A stretch of DNA of 64,000 nt from Macropodus opercularis. Taxonomy: Eukaryota; Chordata; Actinopteri; Anabantiformes; Osphronemidae. Below the pieces are notes generated by a model. The model did not search any database. It had not been told where the DNA came from and worked only from the letters and a program-made list of their open reading frames with translations. The position numbers and the translations under genes are program-made. The stretch's first letter is position 1. Every line of letters starts with the position of its first letter. This document shows, in pieces, positions 63,101-64,000 of this stretch. Where the stretch lies: NCBI GenBank assembly GCA_030770545.1, contig JAUCMP010000026.1:5436501-5500500 (forward strand), read 5' to 3'.

Positions 63101-63961
63101 TTTTGAGATGTTTCTTGGCAGAACTCAACACCAAAATGTAGTTTGTTAGATTAGTCAGCAGTGCACTGGAGGAACTCGTGTCCAGCACTGTATACAAAAC
63201 TCAGCAATTTATACTTTGACAGGAACAACGTACCCAAGTGTTGTCATGTTCATCAAATCATTGGCATGGAAAGATTTGCTTTATGTAGAGGGACTACAGC
63301 GATGCTGGGTATTGTAAGATAATTATGGAATTTGACAAGGTAAATATAAACACCAAGCAGAGCTGGTGTTACGAGATTAGGCTGTTCTTGGTTTTTGGAA
63401 GCTGTATAATGTGATTTGTGAGATGACCTGTGTGTTTATACTCATTCAAATCAGATTTGTAATGAAAAGTTACTTCTGTTTATAATTTAATGGTTGCAAT
63501 AGTTTCATTTTACATATGTTGTTTTGTTTTTCAACTACAGTGACCAACAAGAAACCGTCACATATGTCCATTACTAAAGTAAAACAGTTCCAAGGATCTT
63601 CAGCTTTTGTAAAAAGGTCACAGTGGACAATTGACCAGCTCCGCCAGGTGAACGGCATCGACCCTAACAAAGTATGTACATTTGTGCCAATGGAGTGTCT
63701 TTATTAGCTTAAGGACCTGGCTAAGACAAGTAACGTTGACATGTAGTGACACACTTTCCCCTGTGTCGTGTCTCTCTCACCTTATTGTCTTCAAGGACTG
63801 TGCCGAGTTTGACCTGATGTTCGATAATGCTTTTGACCAGTGGGTTGCTGGTTCACCAGGAGAAAAGTGCACCTTTATCCAAATTCTTCACCACACCTGC
63901 CAGCGCTACAGCTCTGCGCGCAAACCGGAGTTTGTCAACTGCCAGTCCAAACTGCTGGGGG
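47999..63961 (+). CDS. stxbp6: stxbp6, amisyn (syntaxin-binding protein 6), 5' part, 3' truncated by window
   Basis: Amisyn is a cytosolic and peripheral-membrane protein that binds syntaxin and PI(4,5)P2 and inhibits SNARE-driven exocytosis. Coding exons are 47999-48152, 63541-63671 and 63796-63961, all GT-AG and phase-matched, giving 150 residues plus one base. The remembered human protein has about 210. The start MSAKSAINKE, the basic stretch KRRTKKK (26-32), FLATGGQG, VTNKK, LRQVNGIDPN and KCTFIQILHHTCQRY all match amisyn closely. The visible part covers the N-terminal PH-like (Sec3/Exo84-type) lipid-binding domain. The C-terminal R-SNARE-like coiled coil lies outside. The ATG at 47999 has a G at -3 and an in-frame open leader without an earlier ATG in exon 2. 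A teleost stxbp6-like paralog cannot be excluded. Confidence 0.93.
48783..48821. repeat. (AAT)n microsatellite
   Basis: About 13 AAT units with one AGT interruption. Confidence 0.95.
50568..50605. repeat. Perfect hairpin (17-bp arms, 4-nt loop)
   Basis: The left arm at 50568-50584 and the right arm at 50589-50605 are exact reverse complements around GTAG. It sits 36 bases before a teleost repeat-like core, so the two may belong to one decayed nonautonomous element. Confidence 0.92.
50641..50670 (+). mobile_element. Dispersed teleost repeat core (possible SINE or nonautonomous element remnant)
   Basis: The stretch starting CAGTGTCTTGCCCAAGGACA and ending TTCGACATG is a core that I remember from many teleost loci. 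It is itself partly palindromic (GTGTC...GACAC). Family assignment, full boundaries and target-site duplications are not visible to me. This identification is from memory. Confidence 0.45.
51591..51610. repeat. (AC)n microsatellite
   Basis: Ten AC units in stxbp6 intron 2. Confidence 0.95.
53024..53058. repeat. Poly-T and TTTTC tract
   Basis: 21 consecutive T followed by CTTTTCTTTTCTT. It could be the tail of an antisense retroposon, but no element body is recognisable beside it. Confidence 0.85.
56835..56853. repeat. (GT)n microsatellite
   Basis: About nine GT units in stxbp6 intron 2. Confidence 0.93.
63541..63671 (+). CDS. stxbp6: stxbp6 exon 3 (residues 52-95)
   Basis: Acceptor TTTTTCAACTACAG, donor AAA|GTATGT. 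It encodes VTNKKPSHMSITKVKQFQG through LRQVNGIDPNK. 131 nt, phase 1 to phase 0. Confidence 0.95.
63796..63961 (+). CDS. stxbp6: stxbp6 exon 4 (residues 96-150)
   Basis: Acceptor GTCTTCAAG, donor GGGG|GTAAGG. It encodes DCAEFDLMFDNAFDQW through EFVNCQSKLLG, ending in phase 1. The 124-base intron before it is short. The rest of the gene is beyond the window. Confidence 0.95.
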
Positions 63962-64000
63962 GTAAGGCAATAAAAAAACACAACTTCTGATAACGGCTAA

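Larger units (their letters stand above)
48153..63540 (+). other. stxbp6: stxbp6 intron 2 (15.4 kb)
   Basis: The longest intron in the window. It contains an AAT repeat (48783-48821), a perfect hairpin and repeat core (50568-50670), CA/GT runs at 51591-51610 and 56835-56853, a T21 plus TTTTC tract (53024-53058), and a TA run near 53949-53967. I found no coding exon; the many short open frames have no domain or conserved look. Confidence 0.85.

Overview
This window comes from a vertebrate nuclear genome and most likely a ray-finned fish. It contains GT-AG introns, noncoding first exons inside CpG-rich islands, many GT/CA microsatellites, and protein fragments very close to, but not identical with, mammalian proteins. 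A 30-base core at 50641-50670 resembles a dispersed repeat I remember from teleost genomes. The species cannot be named from the sequence.

Layout, all genes on the + strand. (1) 1-81 is the last 26 codons plus stop of an unidentified gene: a hydrophobic stretch, then a short acidic tail. Its likely 3'UTR follows to about 1.0 kb. (2) About 4.8-34.0 kb is a complete fermt2 (kindlin-2) gene: a noncoding first exon in a CpG island, 14 coding exons (6104-32148) that join in frame to 677 residues, and a 3'UTR ending near 34.0 kb. Two extra in-frame cassette microexons fit the gene: 33 nt at 22863-22895 in the F1 loop and 21 nt at 30691-30711 in the second half of F2. (3) 34.0-41.6 kb is intergenic with no gene that I can support. 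(4) From about 41.65 kb to the window end is the 5' part of an stxbp6 (amisyn) gene: a CpG-island first exon, then three coding exons at 47999, 63541 and 63796 giving about 150 of roughly 210 residues. The C-terminal SNARE-like part lies beyond the window.

The two main genes act in different processes. Kindlin-2 binds integrin beta tails, membranes and the ILK complex at focal adhesions. Amisyn binds membrane and syntaxin and restrains exocytosis. Their adjacency looks like chromosomal linkage, not a functional operon. The most interesting signals are the two phase-preserving kindlin-2 microexons. The 21-nt one is flanked by TGCATG (RBFOX-type) motifs, and each lies about 1 kb downstream of a long sense-strand UG repeat. 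Other points are a perfect 17-bp hairpin beside the repeat core in stxbp6 intron 2, short upstream ORFs in both CpG-island leaders, and a near-perfect inverted repeat just upstream of the stxbp6 island. I found no mobile element with an intact coding region, no CRISPR array, and no tRNA or rRNA gene.
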